Shown here piece by piece: positions 45,602 to 54,848 of a stretch of 64,000 bases of DNA. Made by a program: the position numbers and the translations under genes. The notes beneath the pieces were generated by a model. It saw only the letters and a program-made list of their open reading frames with translations. It did not search any database and was not told the DNA's origin. Position 1 is the first letter of the stretch; each line of letters starts with the position of its first letter. Source of the stretch: Candidatus Tepidiaquacella proteinivora (GTDB lineage: Bacteria; Bacteroidota; Ignavibacteria; Tepidaquicellales; Tepidaquicellaceae). The stretch lies in NCBI GenBank assembly GCA_013348845.1, contig CP054675.1, forward strand, positions 2,339,877 through 2,403,876. Reading direction: 5' to 3'.

Positions 45602-46459
45602 ATGATTAGTAGTACAGAATTCAAAAAAAGATTATCCCGTATTAAATTAATTGTCACCGATGTTGATGGAACATTAACTAATGATAAAGATGAACTTGGT
45701 GAAGATACTTTATATTATTCTAAGAAACTTCAAAGTGAAAAAGGGATAAAGATTACTTTCGCTACGCAGAGAATTCATTCTTCAATAGTGAAGTATGATG
45801 AGCAGATGGATATTACTATCCCTTTTATGACCGTTAACGGGGCTTTGATAAAAGGGCTTAACGGTACTATTATTTTTAAATCTGTTATTCCTCCGAATAA
45901 AGTAAGAAAAGCATTAGATCTTGCTAAATACTATTTCGTCAGAGTTGCTTTATGTTATAATGATATAATCTTATATACTGAAGATAATTCTGTTTTGAAA
46001 GACTATATGCATAGAATTGGAACAGATTATGTTCTTGTTAAAGACTATTATGATTATCTTGATGATGTTGTTGAAATTATTATGCTTGGTAATGAAAAAA
46101 ATGTAATTAAGCATATTCAAAATAAACTTAATTTCCCTTACAAATTATTTTTAACTGCAAAATATTACAGGTCAAATTCTAATTTAGGGGTTTTTCATCT
46201 TGAAATCAGAAAATCAGGAACCTCTAAAAAAACCGGCTTAAATAAAATTGCCAGGTTTCTAAATGTGAAAAAATCAGAAATAGCGGTGGTTGGGGATTGG
46301 TATAATGACAGGGAATTGTTTGAATGCGGATGTCTGAATGTAGCTGTGCAAAATGCTGTTCCGGAAATTAAACATTTGGCTCATTTCATTACAAAACGAA
46401 CTAATAATGAAGATGCAATGGGGGAATTTCTAAAATTAGTTTACGAGAATACACCTTAA
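45602..46459 (+). CDS. HAD-superfamily Cof-type phosphatase
   Basis: A 285-residue hydrolase of the HAD IIB (Cof) type. The nucleophile motif is VTDVDGTLTNDKDEL near residue 18; the cap domain comes in the middle, with a lysine motif around GTSKKTGLNKI, and the acidic motif GDWYNDRELFE close to the end (about 230). Cof-type enzymes dephosphorylate sugar phosphates, flavin or pyridoxal phosphates. Substrate is unknown. The neighbour ftcD starts 72 bases later. Confidence 0.87.
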   Translation: MISSTEFKKRLSRIKLIVTDVDGTLTNDKDELGEDTLYYSKKLQSEKGIKITFATQRIHSSIVKYDEQMDITIPFMTVNGALIKGLNGTIIFKSVIPPNKVRKALDLAKYYFVRVALCYNDIILYTEDNSVLKDYMHRIGTDYVLVKDYYDYLDDVVEIIMLGNEKNVIKHIQNKLNFPYKLFLTAKYYRSNSNLGVFHLEIRKSGTSKKTGLNKIARFLNVKKSEIAVVGDWYNDRELFECGCLNVAVQNAVPEIKHLAHFITKRTNNEDAMGEFLKLVYENTP

Positions 46460-46531
46460 ATTTTACCTTAAAATTTCAATTTAAAACAATTATTTTAACA
46501 CATTGATTTAATAATTATATAGGATATAATT

Positions 46532-48151
46532 ATGAAAAAAATTATAGAATGTGTACCAAATATTTCTGAAGGTCGAAATAAAGAAATAATTGAGGCAGTT
46601 GCAGATGCTGTCCGCAATGTTAAAGGAGCAAAATTACTGGATGTAGATCCCGGTAAATCAACTAACAGAACAGTAATTACCTTTATTGGAGATGAGGAGT
46701 CTGTTGTTGAAGCTGCTTTTCAATTATCCAAGAAAGCTTATGAGCTGATAGATATGACAAAGCATAAAGGAGAACATCCAAGACTTGGTGCAGTTGATGT
46801 AGTACCATTTGTCCCTGTTGCAAATGTAACTATTGAGGAATGTGTTCAATGTGCTATTCGTTATGGTGAAAGAGTTGGAAAAGAACTTGGTGTTCCCGTT
46901 TATTTATATGAGCATGCGTCAAATAATCCTGAAAGAAAAATGTTAAAACAAATTCGTGCCGGTGAATATGAAGGATTAAAAGAAAAAATTTATAAACCGG
47001 AATGGAAACCGGATTTCGGTCCACAGGAGTTTATACCAAAATCCGGTGCTACTGTTACAGGAGTAAGGTTCTTTTTAATAGCATACAATGTTAACATTCT
47101 GGGTACTAAAGAGCAAGCTCATAGAATCGCACTTAACATCAGGGAACAAGGGAGAAATGATGGCAAACCAGGAAGGCTTAAACAAATAAAAGCAATCGGT
47201 TGGTTTGTTGATGAATATAATATGGCACAAGTATCGGTTAATATTGATAATTATAAAGTAACACCACCTCATATAGTTTTTGAAGAATGTGTCAGGGATG
47301 CAAAGGAATTGAATATTGCAGTGTGTGGAAGTGAAATTGTAGGTTTAATTCCACTTGAAGCAATGTTAATGGCAGCAGACTATTATATCCAAAAAGAGAA
47401 TTTATTTATAGTTGATGAAAAGCAAAAAATTAGATTAGTTATTGAAAGACTCGGTTTGAATTCAGTTTCACAATTTATACCGGAAAAGAGAATTATTGAA
47501 TATATGGTAAAAGGTGATCCAGATGAGCCACTTGCTTCATTATCATTGAGGAATTTTATAGAACTGGTTGGTGCTCGAACATCTGCTCCGGGTGGTGGTA
47601 GTGTTTCTGCTGCTATTGCAGCACTTGGTGCTGCGTTAGGTACTATGATGGGTTGGATGACTTACGGAATTAGAAAGTTTGAAAAACTTGATTCAAAGAT
47701 GAGAGCCAATATAAAACCTTTGCATTTTAAAATGAAGGAACTTATTCCTCTGATTGATGCAGACACTAATGCTTTCAATGATTATATGCTTGCTATGAGA
47801 CTTCCTAAGAATACTGATGAAGAAATTAAAATACGGGAAGAAAAAATGCAGGAAGGTTTAAAGAAAGCTATTGATGTACCTCTCAGTGTAATGAGAATAG
47901 CGGATTCTTGCTGGGAATATATGATTGAAATGGCTAAATATGGAAATATAAATTCAAAAAGTGATTTAGAAGTAGGTGCTAAATCTCTTGAAACCGGAAT
48001 TTGGGGAGCCTATAGAAACGTACTGATTAATTTACCTAAAGTTACGGATGAAGAATACAAATCAAAAATTTTACAGGAATCAGATGAGATTATAAAGCGC
48101 GCTGAAAAAAATTATAAAAAAGTTGTCAAAATATTAAGTAAAAGAACTTAA
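46532..48151 (+). CDS. ftcD: Bifunctional glutamate formimidoyltransferase/formimidoyl-THF cyclodeaminase
   Basis: A 539-residue two-domain enzyme. The first 300 residues are the formiminotransferase (MKKIIECVPNISEGRN start, GEHPRLGAVDVVPFVP near residue 88 with the catalytic His). The rest (about 335-539) is the cyclodeaminase with SAPGGGSVSAAIAALGAALGTMM near 350 and DADTNAFNDYMLAM near 410. Together they move the formimino group from formiminoglutamate to tetrahydrofolate and release ammonia. No hutH, hutU or hutI is nearby, so a link with histidine breakdown is not shown. It meets the next gene on the other strand with one base between the stops. Confidence 0.95.
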   Translation: MKKIIECVPNISEGRNKEIIEAVADAVRNVKGAKLLDVDPGKSTNRTVITFIGDEESVVEAAFQLSKKAYELIDMTKHKGEHPRLGAVDVVPFVPVANVTIEECVQCAIRYGERVGKELGVPVYLYEHASNNPERKMLKQIRAGEYEGLKEKIYKPEWKPDFGPQEFIPKSGATVTGVRFFLIAYNVNILGTKEQAHRIALNIREQGRNDGKPGRLKQIKAIGWFVDEYNMAQVSVNIDNYKVTPPHIVFEECVRDAKELNIAVCGSEIVGLIPLEAMLMAADYYIQKENLFIVDEKQKIRLVIERLGLNSVSQFIPEKRIIEYMVKGDPDEPLASLSLRNFIELVGARTSAPGGGSVSAAIAALGAALGTMMGWMTYGIRKFEKLDSKMRANIKPLHFKMKELIPLIDADTNAFNDYMLAMRLPKNTDEEIKIREEKMQEGLKKAIDVPLSVMRIADSCWEYMIEMAKYGNINSKSDLEVGAKSLETGIWGAYRNVLINLPKVTDEEYKSKILQESDEIIKRAEKNYKKVVKILSKRT

Positions 48152-48152
48152 T

Positions 48153-48797
48153 CTATTCAATAATAGTAAAATATTCATATTCACCATCAATGTGATGAAA
48201 TAAGATTCCCGCTCTTATCAGATTTACAATTGTTCTGCTTGCTCTTCTTTCTGATATATTGGCAAGCTTTTTAAATTCCTTAACTGTAATTCTTTCTTTT
48301 ACTTTTAATATTTCTATTAATTGTTTTTCAATTTTACCAAGTGTGAATATAAATGGTTTTGAATCTGGATTTGAGTATTTTAAAATACTGATTGTTTCTC
48401 TTGACGCAATTACACTTTTATCTTTATTCCTGATGTAAACTTTATTCTTACTTATATCATTATCGTTAATTAAATAATGAGGTTTTCTTTTACTCTCTGG
48501 TATATGAATAATTAAGACATCTTTATTTTTTATACATAATATTTCTGTGTGATAATCTATTTCCGGCTCACAATGAAATTTCGCTGCGATATCAATTAAT
48601 TCAAGTTCCGCTTTTTCACTTTCAATACCAATAATTTCCCTGTCATCATCTACACCGAATAATATCATTCCGCCTTTTGTATTAGCGAAAGCAACCATTT
48701 CTTTTGCAATTTTATCAGGTTCAGTGAATTTCCTTTTAAATTCTACTTTTGAGTTTTCCCCATTTTCAATAATACTATGAAGCTCGACAAGATACAT
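48153..48797 (-). CDS. AlbA_2 (Schlafen-like) domain protein with C-terminal winged helix
   Basis: A 214-residue protein with an AlbA_2 domain, often annotated as a divergent ATP-binding or Schlafen-type domain: VEFKRKFTEPDKIAKEMVAFANTKGGMI followed by GVDDDREIIGIE. A C-terminal helix-turn-helix-like stretch (ERITVKEFKKLANISERRASRTI) suggests DNA binding. Role unknown, possibly transcriptional. It is the last gene of a pgsA-HU-ruvX unit, starting 2 bases after ruvX stops. Confidence 0.82.
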   Translation of the reverse strand: MYLVELHSIIENGENSKVEFKRKFTEPDKIAKEMVAFANTKGGMILFGVDDDREIIGIESEKAELELIDIAAKFHCEPEIDYHTEILCIKNKDVLIIHIPESKRKPHYLINDNDISKNKVYIRNKDKSVIASRETISILKYSNPDSKPFIFTLGKIEKQLIEILKVKERITVKEFKKLANISERRASRTIVNLIRAGILFHHIDGEYEYFTIIE

Positions 48798-48799
48798 TT

Positions 48800-49252
48800 T
48801 TAATAAATAATTTTTTGTTTATCAAGATAATCCTGAAGTATTATCTGAGCAGAAAGAGAATCAAGAGTCCCTTTTTCTTTTCTACTTTTTCTATTGTAAT
48901 CTGAGCTTATCATTTTTGTTTTTGCTAATGAACTTGTAAGTCTTTCATCAAAAAATACAATATCAATATTAATTTTTTTTAACTTAATTGTTTTAAAAAG
49001 TTTATCTCCAAATTCTTTAGCTTTCTTTGTTATATCAGTTTCCTGTGATTTAAAATTTAATGGTAACCCGATTATTATTTTTGAAACATTTTCCGCTTTT
49101 GCAAGGTCAATAATTTTTTCTAAAATTCCCCGCTCGTTTTTGAAATAATCGCGTGGAAATGCAATAAGTTTGTTCTCATCACTTATTGCTACCCCGATCC
49201 GTTTTAATCCGAAATCGAGGGCAAGATATTTATCCTTAATATTTTCAGACAT
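48800..49252 (-). CDS. ruvX: Putative pre-16S rRNA nuclease / Holliday junction resolvase-like RuvX (YqgF)
   Basis: A 150-residue RNase H-fold protein. Family motifs include YLALDFGLKRIGVAISDE, IIIGLPLNF and VVFFDERLTSS (catalytic acids Asp, Glu, Asp). YqgF/RuvX processes the 5' end of 16S rRNA and has been linked with transcription antitermination and resolvase-like activity. It follows the HU gene by 17 bases and precedes the AlbA_2 gene by 2 bases. Confidence 0.94.
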   Translation of the reverse strand: MSENIKDKYLALDFGLKRIGVAISDENKLIAFPRDYFKNERGILEKIIDLAKAENVSKIIIGLPLNFKSQETDITKKAKEFGDKLFKTIKLKKINIDIVFFDERLTSSLAKTKMISSDYNRKSRKEKGTLDSLSAQIILQDYLDKQKIIY

Positions 49253-49269
49253 TTAGAGAAAGTGCCGAA

Positions 49270-49602
49270 TTAGTCTGTTATTTCTTTCAGGAAATTCTTT
49301 AAAATTTTGCCTGGTTTAAAATGCATTTTTCTTCTGCCAGGTACATAGACAAATTCACCGGTTTTTAAGTTTCTTGCCTTTGGTTTTGGTTTTGTTTTCT
49401 TAACCTCAAAAACGCCAAAATCCCGTATCTCTATTCTGATTACAGGATTTGCAGTCATAATCAATTCTCTTAGTGATTCGAACAGAGAGTCAACTATTAG
49501 TTTTTTTGTTAATTTTTTTCCGGCAAGTTTTTCATCCATTTTTTTCTCAACGTCTTTTCTTGTAAGAGTTGGAACCCTGTTTTGATTTTGTCCGTTATTC
49601 AT
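49270..49602 (-). CDS. HU/IHF-family DNA-binding protein
   Basis: A 110-residue histone-like protein. It has a polar N-terminal extension of about 12 residues, then the HU helical region and the beta arm with the family motif EIRDFGVFEVKKTKPK and a long basic segment KARNLKTGEFVYVPGRR. It bends DNA. AGGAGATAG lies upstream of the ATG, a good Shine-Dalgarno. Its start codon overlaps the pgsA stop by four bases (ATGA). The extension and the run of lysines in the arm are mildly unusual. Confidence 0.93.
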   Translation of the reverse strand: MNNGQNQNRVPTLTRKDVEKKMDEKLAGKKLTKKLIVDSLFESLRELIMTANPVIRIEIRDFGVFEVKKTKPKPKARNLKTGEFVYVPGRRKMHFKPGKILKNFLKEITD

Positions 49603-50150
49603 ATTTTTCTATCTCCTATTGTTTTTAAAAATCTTTTTAAATAAATATATGATGATAATAAAATTAATAGTATTGATATATATATAAGATAACTATTAAT
49701 AGTTTTTAAAAGTTCAATATTAGTTATTGATAATAAAAGAATTATTCCAATTATTAGCGCTGCTATTTTCCCGGGATAATTTGACATTAATGTCGTTTTG
49801 TGTTTAATATTTAAATATAAACCAAATAAAAGAATTAAAACATCTCTAATAATAATAATTAATACAAACCATAGCGGAATTAATTTAAGATTTAACAGTA
49901 TAATACCTAAAATAATAATGCATATTTTATCTGCTAACGGGTCAATTATCTTTCCGAATTCCGTAATCATATTGAATTTTCTGGCTATATATCCATCTAA
50001 TATATCAGTTAGCCACATAATTATCAATAATATAATTATGTAAATTCTATACTTATCCAATTCATAACAAATCAAATAAGATACTGGTATTAAAACAATA
50101 ATTCTTAAGAACGATAATAAATTCGGTAAATAAAATATCTCTTTTTTCAA
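49599..50150 (-). CDS. pgsA: CDP-diacylglycerol-glycerol-3-phosphate phosphatidyltransferase
   Basis: A 183-residue membrane enzyme of the CDP-alcohol phosphatidyltransferase family. The catalytic signature DxxDGxxARxxxxxxxxGxxxDxxxD is visible as TDILDGYIARKFNMITEFGK, then IIDPLADK. PgsA makes phosphatidylglycerol phosphate in phospholipid synthesis. TTG start. It begins a unit with HU, ruvX and the AlbA_2 gene and overlaps HU by four bases. A second family member, PssA, is encoded just upstream. Confidence 0.88.
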   Translation of the reverse strand: MKKEIFYLPNLLSFLRIIVLIPVSYLICYELDKYRIYIIILLIIMWLTDILDGYIARKFNMITEFGKIIDPLADKICIIILGIILLNLKLIPLWFVLIIIIRDVLILLFGLYLNIKHKTTLMSNYPGKIAALIIGIILLLSITNIELLKTINSYLIYISILLILLSSYIYLKRFLKTIGDRKI

Positions 50151-50382
50151 TAATTTAGTGTAAAAAATTTTTTCTTTAATAAATATAAATAAAAAATGTT
50201 ATATAAACAATTAATTTTTAAGTAATTAAGTTTTAATATTTTTTATAAGTAATATTTATATGATATGTCTTTATTTATATAATATCAGATTTTACAGGGG
50301 TTTAACTTTAGTCCGTGATCAATATCGAATTAAATATTTAAAAACAGACAAGTAAACTTTTGTAAAAAGTATTTGTACTTAT

Positions 50383-51108
50383 TTAATGGGGAAATCGTTT
50401 GTGTGAATACTTAAATATGATTCTTTTTATTTCAGTGAAAATTCCTGATAGTATATACAGAATGCATAACGGGAATACTGCCACCCCTTTTGTTATTATA
50501 GAAATGAGAATAATAAATATTAAAAAAATAAATTTAAAAGGATGTTGTTTTATAAATTTTTTATTGATTTTAGGTAAAACTAAATATTCAATTTTTGTAA
50601 TCATCAAAAGGGGAACAAATGTTGATAAAATGAAAATTGAGTATATGCTTAGTTCTTTTGAAAATATTCTATTATGATAAAGTAAAAGATATGTACATAT
50701 TGTAATTGCTACTACAGGTGTTGGAAGCCCGTAAAACTTATCTTTATCTGTGCCAACAAGCTCCACATTAAATCTTGCAAGTCTTAATGCAGAAAAAATT
50801 AATGTTAATGATGAAAATAAAATTCCTATCTGGTTATATTCAATAAAAAACGAATTATATAATAAAAATGATGGAGCTAATCCAAAAGATATTACATCAG
50901 CAAGTGAATCTAATTCAACACCAAATTTACTTGTTGATTTTAGAAATCTTGCAATTATTCCATCGAATAAATCAAACATACCAGCGTAAATTATAAATAA
51001 CGCAGCGTATGTAAATTGATTTTTTGAAGATTCAATAACAGATAAAAATCCACACAAAGCATTTAATATTGTAAATAAACTCGGGATTACTTTTCTGCTA
51101 AATATCAT
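50383..51108 (-). CDS. pssA: CDP-diacylglycerol-serine O-phosphatidyltransferase
   Basis: A 241-residue integral membrane enzyme. The CDP-alcohol signature reads DLFDGIIARFLKSTSKFG, then VELDSLADVISFGLAPSFL; the last segment is characteristic of PssA. It condenses CDP-diacylglycerol and serine to phosphatidylserine. It starts one base after the psd stop, so the two steps that make phosphatidylethanolamine are encoded together. A 232-base gap separates it from pgsA. Confidence 0.92.
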   Translation of the reverse strand: MIFSRKVIPSLFTILNALCGFLSVIESSKNQFTYAALFIIYAGMFDLFDGIIARFLKSTSKFGVELDSLADVISFGLAPSFLLYNSFFIEYNQIGILFSSLTLIFSALRLARFNVELVGTDKDKFYGLPTPVVAITICTYLLLYHNRIFSKELSIYSIFILSTFVPLLMITKIEYLVLPKINKKFIKQHPFKFIFLIFIILISIITKGVAVFPLCILYILSGIFTEIKRIIFKYSHKRFPH

Positions 51109-51109
51109 T

Positions 51110-51772
51110 TTATATCAATTTTGCAATTACGGTTACACCTGCTTTAACTTTATTTCCGGTATTAATCAGGATTTCAGCATTATCCGGAATATACAAATCT
51201 ATTCTTGAACCAAACTTAATCATTCCGAATCTCATTCCACTTTTTACCATATCACCTTCTTTTAAATCACATACAATTCTCCTTGCAACAAATCCCGCTA
51301 TTTGTTTGAATAATATAATACTCTTACCTGAATCTATTGCAATTTCAGTTCTTTCATTTAGATTTGATGATTTATCAGCAAATGCTGCTTTAAATTTTCC
51401 TTTAATATGGTTTAAGTAAATAACTTTTCCTGAAACAGGGATTCTGTTTACATGAACATTAAGTGGCGACATAAATATACTAATCTGTATATAGGTTTCG
51501 TTATTTAGAATTGATTTATATGGATTAGTAATCTTTTCAATTTTGATTATCTTACCATCAGCGGGGGAAAGTATTAAACTGTCAATGTCTGAACTTTTTT
51601 CTGGTTTTCTTTCAGGGTCTCTAAAGAAATATAGTGTGAAAGTTAATATTAAGAGTGAGATTATTAATAAAATTATCCTTATGCTTTTTAACTCAAAGAA
51701 GAAGGAAATAAAAATTAAGATTGAAGAAACAACAAATGCTTTCCATATTACATCTTTACCATATTTTGTCAT
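51110..51772 (-). CDS. psd: Phosphatidylserine decarboxylase (short form)
   Basis: A 220-residue form of Psd related to the archaeal and bacterial short type. N-terminal membrane helices lie at about residues 10-50, then SPADGKIIKIEKI and IFMSPLNVHVNRIPVSG, and the autocleavage region RFGMIKFGSRIDLYIP, where the Gly-Ser bond is cut to make the pyruvoyl group. It converts phosphatidylserine to phosphatidylethanolamine. It is followed after one base by pssA. Confidence 0.92.
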   Translation of the reverse strand: MTKYGKDVIWKAFVVSSILIFISFFFELKSIRIILLIISLLILTFTLYFFRDPERKPEKSSDIDSLILSPADGKIIKIEKITNPYKSILNNETYIQISIFMSPLNVHVNRIPVSGKVIYLNHIKGKFKAAFADKSSNLNERTEIAIDSGKSIILFKQIAGFVARRIVCDLKEGDMVKSGMRFGMIKFGSRIDLYIPDNAEILINTGNKVKAGVTVIAKLI

Positions 51773-51842
51773 AACAAATAAACATTATAGTTATACAAAA
51801 TTAGTTATATAAAACAATTAAATCACTTCATATTAAAAAATA

Positions 51843-51877
51843 AATAACCCGATGATGTAAAACATCATCGGGTTATT
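51843..51877 (-). terminator. Terminator of rpsA
   Basis: A perfect 16-base-pair stem (51843-51858 with 51862-51877), loop of three A residues, followed on the minus strand by a T-rich run. It ends the cmk-rpsA transcript before psd. Confidence 0.88.
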
Positions 51878-51894
51878 GAAATATAAATTTTCGC

Positions 51895-53778
51895 TTACTT
51901 ATTTTCTTCTGTATCCTTTTGCTGGTCAAAGGAAGGAGATGAAGGGGGTGGAGTGTTGATAATAGTAGTATCATCTCCGATAATATCTTCAATTTTAAAA
52001 TCTATTATTTCTGATTCATAACTTCTGGTCTTTTCTAATAAGTCTTTTGCAGTGAACTTTTTGGTTAATTTAAATTTTTCTATATATTCATCAATTTCTT
52101 TCTGGTCTTTATCTTTTAAATATTCTATTACCGACAGTACTATTTTCTTATTTGCTTTATCAAATTCAATAACCTCTGCTTTTAATTTTTCATCTGGTTT
52201 AAATGTCTCTGTAAGGTTTTTAATTGTTGTGATGGAAAATTGAGATGCAGGGATGAAAGCATGAACATCGTCTGGTAATTCTACTATCACACCTTTTTCA
52301 ATTGGTTTTACAATTTTACATTCTGTTTCATAACCAATTTTATATTTTTCTTCCAATTTATCCCATGGGTTTTCAAATAATTGCTTATGCCCAAGTGATA
52401 TTCTTTGATTTGGAATATCAATGCCCAGAATGACCACATCTATTTCATCACCAACTTTTGCGAATTCATTTAAATTGAATATTTTCTTTGTCCAGGATAA
52501 ATCTGAAATATGAATTAAACCGTCTATTCCTTCTTCTAATTCTACGAATATTCCAAAGTTTTGAATATTACAAATTTTTCCTTTTTGTTTTGTTCCAATC
52601 GGAAATTTATCAAGAATACTTTGCCATGGATTTGGTGTTAATTGCTTCATTCCGAGAGATAGTTTTCTGTTTTCATAGTCAATATTTAAAATCTGTGCAT
52701 CTACAACCTGTCCCATTGTTACCATTTGACTTGGATTTGTTATGTGTTGAGTCCATGACATCTCGCTTATGTGTATCAAACCTTCTATTCCTTTTTCAAT
52801 TTCAATAAATGCACCATATTCTGTTAATGAAACTACCTTACCGGATACTCTATCGCCGACTTTGTATTTTTCCTGAATATTTTCCCATGGGTGTGGTTGT
52901 AATTGCTTCAATCCCAGATATACTCTTTGTTTTTCCTCATCAAATTCTATAACATATACATCAATTTCTTCATCAAGTTTAACAACATCACTTGGATGAT
53001 TTATTCTACCCCAGGAGAGGTCTGTAATATGAATTAATCCATCTAAACCACCCAAATCTACGAAAACACCAAAATCAGTAATGGCTTTAACTGTTGCTTT
53101 TAAAACCATACCTTTCTTTATTGTCTTTAGCAATTCTTCTCTTTGGCCTGCCATAGACTCTTCAATTAATACCTTGTGTGATACAATGATATTCTCAATT
53201 GCATTGTTAATTTTTATAACTTTGAAGTCCATTACTTTATTTACATATTCATCATAATCTCTGATTGGTTTCGTATCAATTTGTGAGCCGGGTAAGAATG
53301 CACTTAATCCGTTTAAATCAACTACAAAACCACCTTTAATTCTTTTAGTGCATTTACCTTTGATTACGGTTCCGTTTTTATATGCATCAACGATTTTGTC
53401 CCAGTTCTTAATGGAATCTGCTTTCTTTTTAGATAAAACTAATTGTCCTTCCTTGTCTTCGATTTTCTCAAGGAATACTTCAATTTCATTTCCAATAACT
53501 AATTCGCTTGGGTCAGAAAATTCGTTTATTGAAACTCTTCCATCAGATTTTGAGCCAATATCTATCAAAACATCTTCGCCGTGTATCGCAACTATTTTAC
53601 CTTTAACCACTTCATTTTCTTTGATTACATTAAAGGTTTTTTCATACAATTTAAGCATAGTCTGGAATTCGTCTTCTCCGTATTCACCGCTTAAAGATTT
53701 TATAGCTGATTGTTTCTCTTCTTTCCCCTGAGTTTCTTCGGGTTGGGTTTGTGATTTTTGTTCTAATTCTTCAGTCAT
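51895..53778 (-). CDS. rpsA: 30S ribosomal protein S1
   Basis: A 627-residue RNA-binding protein with six S1 (OB-fold) domains; the central repeats are very alike (DFGVFVDLGGLDGLIHI, EYGAFIEIEKGIEGLIHI, NFGIFVELEEGIDGLIHI), and the outer ones are more diverged. A charged N-terminal segment and an acidic Pro/Ser C-terminal tail flank them. S1 brings mRNA to the 30S subunit, which fits a genome where many genes lack Shine-Dalgarno sequences. Start ATG with AAAGGA upstream. It follows cmk, as in many bacteria, across a 67-base leader that can fold. Confidence 0.95.
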   Translation of the reverse strand: MTEELEQKSQTQPEETQGKEEKQSAIKSLSGEYGEDEFQTMLKLYEKTFNVIKENEVVKGKIVAIHGEDVLIDIGSKSDGRVSINEFSDPSELVIGNEIEVFLEKIEDKEGQLVLSKKKADSIKNWDKIVDAYKNGTVIKGKCTKRIKGGFVVDLNGLSAFLPGSQIDTKPIRDYDEYVNKVMDFKVIKINNAIENIIVSHKVLIEESMAGQREELLKTIKKGMVLKATVKAITDFGVFVDLGGLDGLIHITDLSWGRINHPSDVVKLDEEIDVYVIEFDEEKQRVYLGLKQLQPHPWENIQEKYKVGDRVSGKVVSLTEYGAFIEIEKGIEGLIHISEMSWTQHITNPSQMVTMGQVVDAQILNIDYENRKLSLGMKQLTPNPWQSILDKFPIGTKQKGKICNIQNFGIFVELEEGIDGLIHISDLSWTKKIFNLNEFAKVGDEIDVVILGIDIPNQRISLGHKQLFENPWDKLEEKYKIGYETECKIVKPIEKGVIVELPDDVHAFIPASQFSITTIKNLTETFKPDEKLKAEVIEFDKANKKIVLSVIEYLKDKDQKEIDEYIEKFKLTKKFTAKDLLEKTRSYESEIIDFKIEDIIGDDTTIINTPPPSSPSFDQQKDTEENK

Positions 53779-53800
53779 AAATTTTTATCCTTTTAGTTTT

Positions 53801-53828
53801 CCCTATAGAATGGATAAGTTCTACAGGG
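53801..53828 (-). promoter_or_regulatory. Hairpin in the rpsA leader, possible autoregulatory element
   Basis: The mRNA strand folds into a 10-base-pair stem (53828-53819 with 53810-53801) with an 8-base loop. It includes one G-U pair that becomes an A-C mismatch on the other strand, which points to a structure selected in RNA. No T run follows, so it is not a classic terminator. It sits 22 bases before the rpsA start. Confidence 0.5.
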
Positions 53829-53845
53829 TTTAATTTTAAAAAAAG

Positions 53846-54523
53846 TTATTTTTTAATATCTTCTAAATTTACAGATTGTAAAATTGTTTTATATAAAAGA
53901 TCTACTTGTTCTTCAATTATCATAAATGTAGTATCTACTTCAATTGCATCAGTTGCTTTTTGCAGCGGAGAGTCCTCTCGTGTCATATCAATCTCATCCC
54001 GTTTATTTATCTCATTTACGATTTTATCAATTTGAACTCTGTAACCATAATCAACTAAATCCTGTTGTCTTCGGGCTGCTCTGACATTAATATCACTTGT
54101 AAAAAAAAATTTAAAGTCTGCATCGGGAAAAACCACAGTACCAATATCTTTACCATCCATAACTAAACTTCCATTTTCTTTATAATGTCTTAACTTTTCT
54201 GTTATAATTTCTCTTAATGGTTTAATTTTTGCTAATAAACTTACTCTGTTAGATACTTCAAGGGAGCGCATTTCCTTACTTATATTCACATTATTTAACA
54301 TTATATTTTCACCATCAAAATTTAATTTAAGATTTCTTGCGATTTCGTTAATCTTATTAATCTCATTTAATTTTATATGATTTATTATAGATAAATAAGT
54401 AATAGCCCGATAATAAGCGCCACTATCTATGTATTGAATTCCTAACTTGCTTGCTAATAATTTTCCAGTTACACTTTTACCTGTACCAGCTGGTCCATCA
54501 ATAGCGATAACAATATTCCTCAT
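53846..54523 (-). CDS. cmk: Cytidylate kinase
   Basis: A 225-residue nucleoside monophosphate kinase. The P-loop reads AIDGPAGTGKSVTGKLLA near residue 6; DSGAYYRAITYL near 32 is the substrate region; VMDGKDIGTVVFPDADFKFF near 120 and ARRQQDL follow. It phosphorylates CMP and dCMP. It heads the cmk-rpsA unit. A second, distinct cytidylate-kinase-like protein is encoded at 25.3 kb. Confidence 0.95.
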   Translation of the reverse strand: MRNIVIAIDGPAGTGKSVTGKLLASKLGIQYIDSGAYYRAITYLSIINHIKLNEINKINEIARNLKLNFDGENIMLNNVNISKEMRSLEVSNRVSLLAKIKPLREIITEKLRHYKENGSLVMDGKDIGTVVFPDADFKFFFTSDINVRAARRQQDLVDYGYRVQIDKIVNEINKRDEIDMTREDSPLQKATDAIEVDTTFMIIEEQVDLLYKTILQSVNLEDIKK

Positions 54524-54848
54524 ATAAAATTAAGAGGTAAAAAGATTAAATTTAAAAACCATAAATATTTATAAATTCAATTCTAATTTCAAGTGATTTC
54601 GTAATATGTTATTGTCAAGCAATGTTGGAAAAATTTAATCAAAAAATTTTAAAAAATAGATATCTTTCTATACATAAACTAAAATAAAATCATATATTTA
54701 TATTTTATCAATTCAAGGTAAAAGGTTGAAAATATATTTAATTAAATGATTATTATTTGAAATAATACTCATTTTTATCATTGTTTTATCAAAAAGTTAA
54801 GATTATATTTGCAAGATTTTATTTTCAGAAATAAAATAAATAATAAAA
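54524..54848. other. Divergent intergenic region between cmk and queA
   Basis: 325 AT-rich bases carrying the promoters of two divergent units. A good promoter for queA is seen at 54780-54811 (listed separately). No promoter for cmk was recognised with confidence, and no open frame or RNA gene is evident. Confidence 0.5.
54780..54811 (+). promoter_or_regulatory. Bacteroidota-type promoter of queA
   Basis: A -33-like ATTG (54780-54783), a 20-base spacer and an exact -7 element TATATTTG (54804-54811), matching TTTG-N19-21-TAnnTTTG in all but one base of the -33. It lies 37 bases before the queA start. Confidence 0.6.
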
